Part shown: positions 61,101-64,000 of the stretch, one piece after another | How the letters are laid out: every line of letters begins with the position of its first letter | Position numbering within the stretch: the stretch's first letter is position 1 | Assembly (NCBI GenBank): GCA_017163975.1 | Contig: JAFFSR010000136.1 | Span: 10,909,501-10,973,500, forward strand | DNA: 64,000 nucleotides | From: Anastatus disparis | Lineage: Eukaryota > Arthropoda > Insecta > Hymenoptera > Eupelmidae | Reading direction: 5' to 3' | Made by a program: the position numbers and the translations under genes | The notes under the pieces: model-generated | What the model was told of the DNA's origin: nothing | The model's input: only the letters and a program-made list of their open reading frames with translations | The model's database searches: none

Positions 61101-64000
61101 AAATAAAAACATCGCACGTTAGGGCTTTTGCTCTTATAGATATCCAAGAGTCTAGACCGTCATCTACAACTGCAAAACCGACTTGAATAATTGAAGAAGT
61201 TTCCCTCATGTTCTTATATACGAACGCCATAAAATACTAAGCCAGCCTACCTTAACATATAAAGGTAGTTTCTGCTATGTATATAAAAGCTCTATCCCAG
61301 CTGAGGTGTGTAATGTTACCGCAGACTTGATGGCGCTTGCACGCAAGCTCACTATATTTCTGAGAAGTGTAAGCGGTAACAATAAGTAAGTTTTGCATTG
61401 CTTCTATATAATATATGGATATGATAGGTGAATTAGCTTAGCCGAATGTATGTGTTTATATAGTTCAGTTTTCAAGCGGTGGGGAATAATCGATATTGGT
61501 CATGAAGAGGGAGTCTTTCATAAGTTCGATAAGAGGGATATACTTTTGTGCGTAATATTGTTTAACACGTCTGTTCTATGAATTGAATATTATTTATTCA
61601 AAATTTATTGTAATATCTGAGAAATTTTATACTGATTACAATTAAGCATATGTTTGAATTAAAACTTAATCAACATTGTAAATTATATATCATATATTTT
61701 AATAAAATTTATTAAAAAAATATATTCAAATAAAGTATTAAGTATAAGGTAATGACTCCAATACTATATCAGTTTCCAATACTCAATCAATAGAATATAT
61801 ATTAATTAGATGTTACAAAAGAAATATAAAAAAAATTATCATAAATAAACTGACTATTTTTAAAATCTAAAAATTTACATGTTATTTCTAAATAGCATCG
61901 AAATTACGACTATCTTGTAACTTACGCATGCGCGAAGCGATTTTTTTAAATAATTATTTTTACTTGATTAATATTTGCTAGTTTTCTTATATACTTTAGT
62001 TTATAGTTGAATTTTCATTCATAATATGTAATATAAAATTTTTCTGATCGAATATTGAATGTGTAATTGAATAAGTATTAGTTCTAGACGATTTTATTCA
62101 TAGAATTTCGGAATGAAAATTCCTACTTTTTTAATTCGATTTGGAAATATTTTTCAAATTTTATTTATTTAAAATTCAAGATTTTTATAATAATTCAAGA
62201 AAAAGAAATAATTATTTTATTATGAAATTTTTCATTTATTGTTCAATGTTCACAAACATTTATCAAGTATTGAAATTGTTATAACATATAAATTATTTTT
62301 TATTTATTAATTATTAGTAATAATTATAACCAGATGGACTTAAAAAAAATGCATTTTTAAATTTTTTTGCCAATCTATGGAAATTTATCCGTCTTAAAAA
62401 TATCATTATCTTTTATTGCGATAAAATATAATTTAATGTGACAATATCTTATAATTCATATTAAATGAAGCATTAAAAAGAAATAAACAACTGAATCATA
62501 TCCCAACAGAAATTTGATGCACTTAAGAAAAGTTGTTTAAATTAGATAAAGACATTGTATACCGCAGACAAGCGCATCGTCCTAACTTTAAAGAATCATT
62601 ATAGTTTTAAGCCTGGCTTTTAGCCCAAAATCAGAATAATGCAATCGACTTAAATACAATTTAGACTGGCGACTCTCCATACTGGCGCTTTTCCATTTCA
62701 AATGTGTAAGATTGAAAAAAAAAAACATATAAGAAAAATAAAAATTTTGTATCAGGGTTGTTTCTACATTATTATTTGTTTTAATATAGGTACATAAGTT
62801 GTGTAAGTTGTTTTGGCTTATTATATAATGTTATATTTAGAAAAAAATTGATTTTCTTTGTACAAGACGTATATTTAGTTGTTTAACAACAAAATATCAC
62901 CTGCTCTATAATTAAAAATAATTATAAAATATTAGTACAGTTAAAATGAATATATTTAAATATTTTGTTATAATATTTTTAGCAAGCATTTAAAAACTGT
63001 ATACTATCAGGTAGCGACACCTTTTTATCTAAGAAAAGCTTTGCAAGCTAGCTGGAAACCGATTGCTGATAACTTATCGACAATTTAGCTTGGTAGTCGG
63101 TAAGGAAGACAATTGTCCAAACAGGTAACAATAAACAAGTTAAGAGAATAATTAAATTTTTAAAATCAATACGCACCTATGAGAATTTTAGTAACATGTT
63201 AGAAAATTTTAAGAAAATCTTATTAAATAAAGTTCGACGCGTTTATTAAATATAAATATAAAAAAACTTTACAAGATAAAAATATAAACAAACAAATGAA
63301 ATTAAAATCAACTCGCTCGTAAGTACACTGAAGACTTAATTAAAAATCCGGTCTCAATGACATGTCGTGAGAATATAAAAAAAAGATACTTGTCCACGCG
63401 TTCTTGTTCGCCCCGACGAACTTGTTTTATTTCAATTAGTCTAAGTGCAAAAGATAAGATTTGCAAACGAGTTCATACTAAGAACGTACAGTATATCGTT
63501 AGCTACTCGGTGAATTTCATCTAACACATCATTTTTCTAGGAATTTTCCTTAGCGCCATTATGTATGTTCTTTGTACATTAAATTTAAATGGATGCTATT
63601 TTTCATTTTAAAGTCTGTAAAAAATTTATCTCTTTTCATTCTTAAAAAAAAGCTCTTTACTTCATTTTATATATTTTTTTTAATTTTTGGTATACTTGTG
63701 AATGAATTTGAAATTTTTCTTATATCATATCACATTTATTTTATAATTATTTTTTGTAAAAAAAATAGTAAATTTTAAGAAAAAAATTTTTTTAGATTAA
63801 TATTTTTATTGATTATACCTCTGCTGTAATATTTTAAAAAATTTAATAAAATATTTCATCATTTTTTAATAAAAATTCTATTTCGTTTTACCCATTTTTT
63901 ATTATTTATGAAATGCAAATATAATTATTTCTAACATCTTTATCTTTTAAAAATCAGTACGGAAACGTAACGATCGATAAAAATAATTCATCCTGAACAA
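58101..64000. other. AT-rich region without recognisable genes
   Basis: About 5.9 kb of AT-rich DNA. I find no exon with splice signals and no transposase. A diverged tandem duplication lies at 60.63-60.85 kb, an NRF1-like motif at about 61925, and T-rich low complexity toward the end. Confidence 0.5.
60626..60850. repeat. diverged tandem duplication, period about 112 bp
   Basis: Two copies begin ATTCTAC...TTATTTTACACGTA and share AAAGCAATATGTAC / AAAACAATATGTAC and CCGCCATTTCATAAAATA / CCTCCATTCCATAAAATA at a constant offset. Confidence 0.6.

Noticed and set aside
1..64000. CRISPR arrays, operons, phage or integrated viral genes
   Set aside because: No regularly spaced repeats with unique spacers, no prokaryotic gene arrangement, and no polymerase, capsid or envelope-like frames were seen.

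Overview
The window looks like AT-rich nuclear DNA of an insect, most likely a hymenopteran (an inference from base composition, intron style and gene content). All genes are intron-containing, with GT-AG introns from about 70 bp to several kb, AATAAA poly(A) signals and no bacterial operon structure. I assembled exons by hand and checked each gene by reading-frame phase across every splice junction.

Layout. (1) 313-1154, + strand: the last two exons of an AA15-type lytic polysaccharide monooxygenase; its start lies left of the window. (2) 2571-7614, + strand: a complete nine-exon, 457-residue nicotinic-acetylcholine-receptor-type subunit with a Cys-loop and vicinal cysteines, but altered binding-box and pore residues. 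(3) 8556-11340, - strand: a seven-exon tandem-repeat galectin with two carbohydrate-recognition domains, complete except for a one-base frameshift at an A6 run in exon 3. (4) 13039-23391, - strand: a complete ten-exon glycogen phosphorylase of 844 residues, with a 6.4 kb first intron. (5) 27153-55988, - strand: a reticulon-like gene (Rtnl1) with four shared 3' exons encoding the reticulon homology domain. At least three alternative 5' starts at about 36.0, 45.2 and 56.0 kb all splice in the same phase. About 8 kb upstream of it (55989-64000) holds no gene I can support.

The long introns and intergenic stretches carry mobile-element remnants: a 390-bp near-perfect foldback element flanked by TTAA, a tRNA-derived SINE with an A-tail, a composite inverted-repeat element with a GC-rich hairpin, three diverged tandem duplications, and GA/CT-rich tracts that tend to sit just upstream of first exons.

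The genes do not form a pathway; this is an ordinary stretch of insect genome. I found no clearly new multi-gene system. The best leads are the atypical receptor subunit, the galectin frameshift, the phase-1 alternative-start architecture of the reticulon gene with a 36-nt microexon, and the long foldback element.
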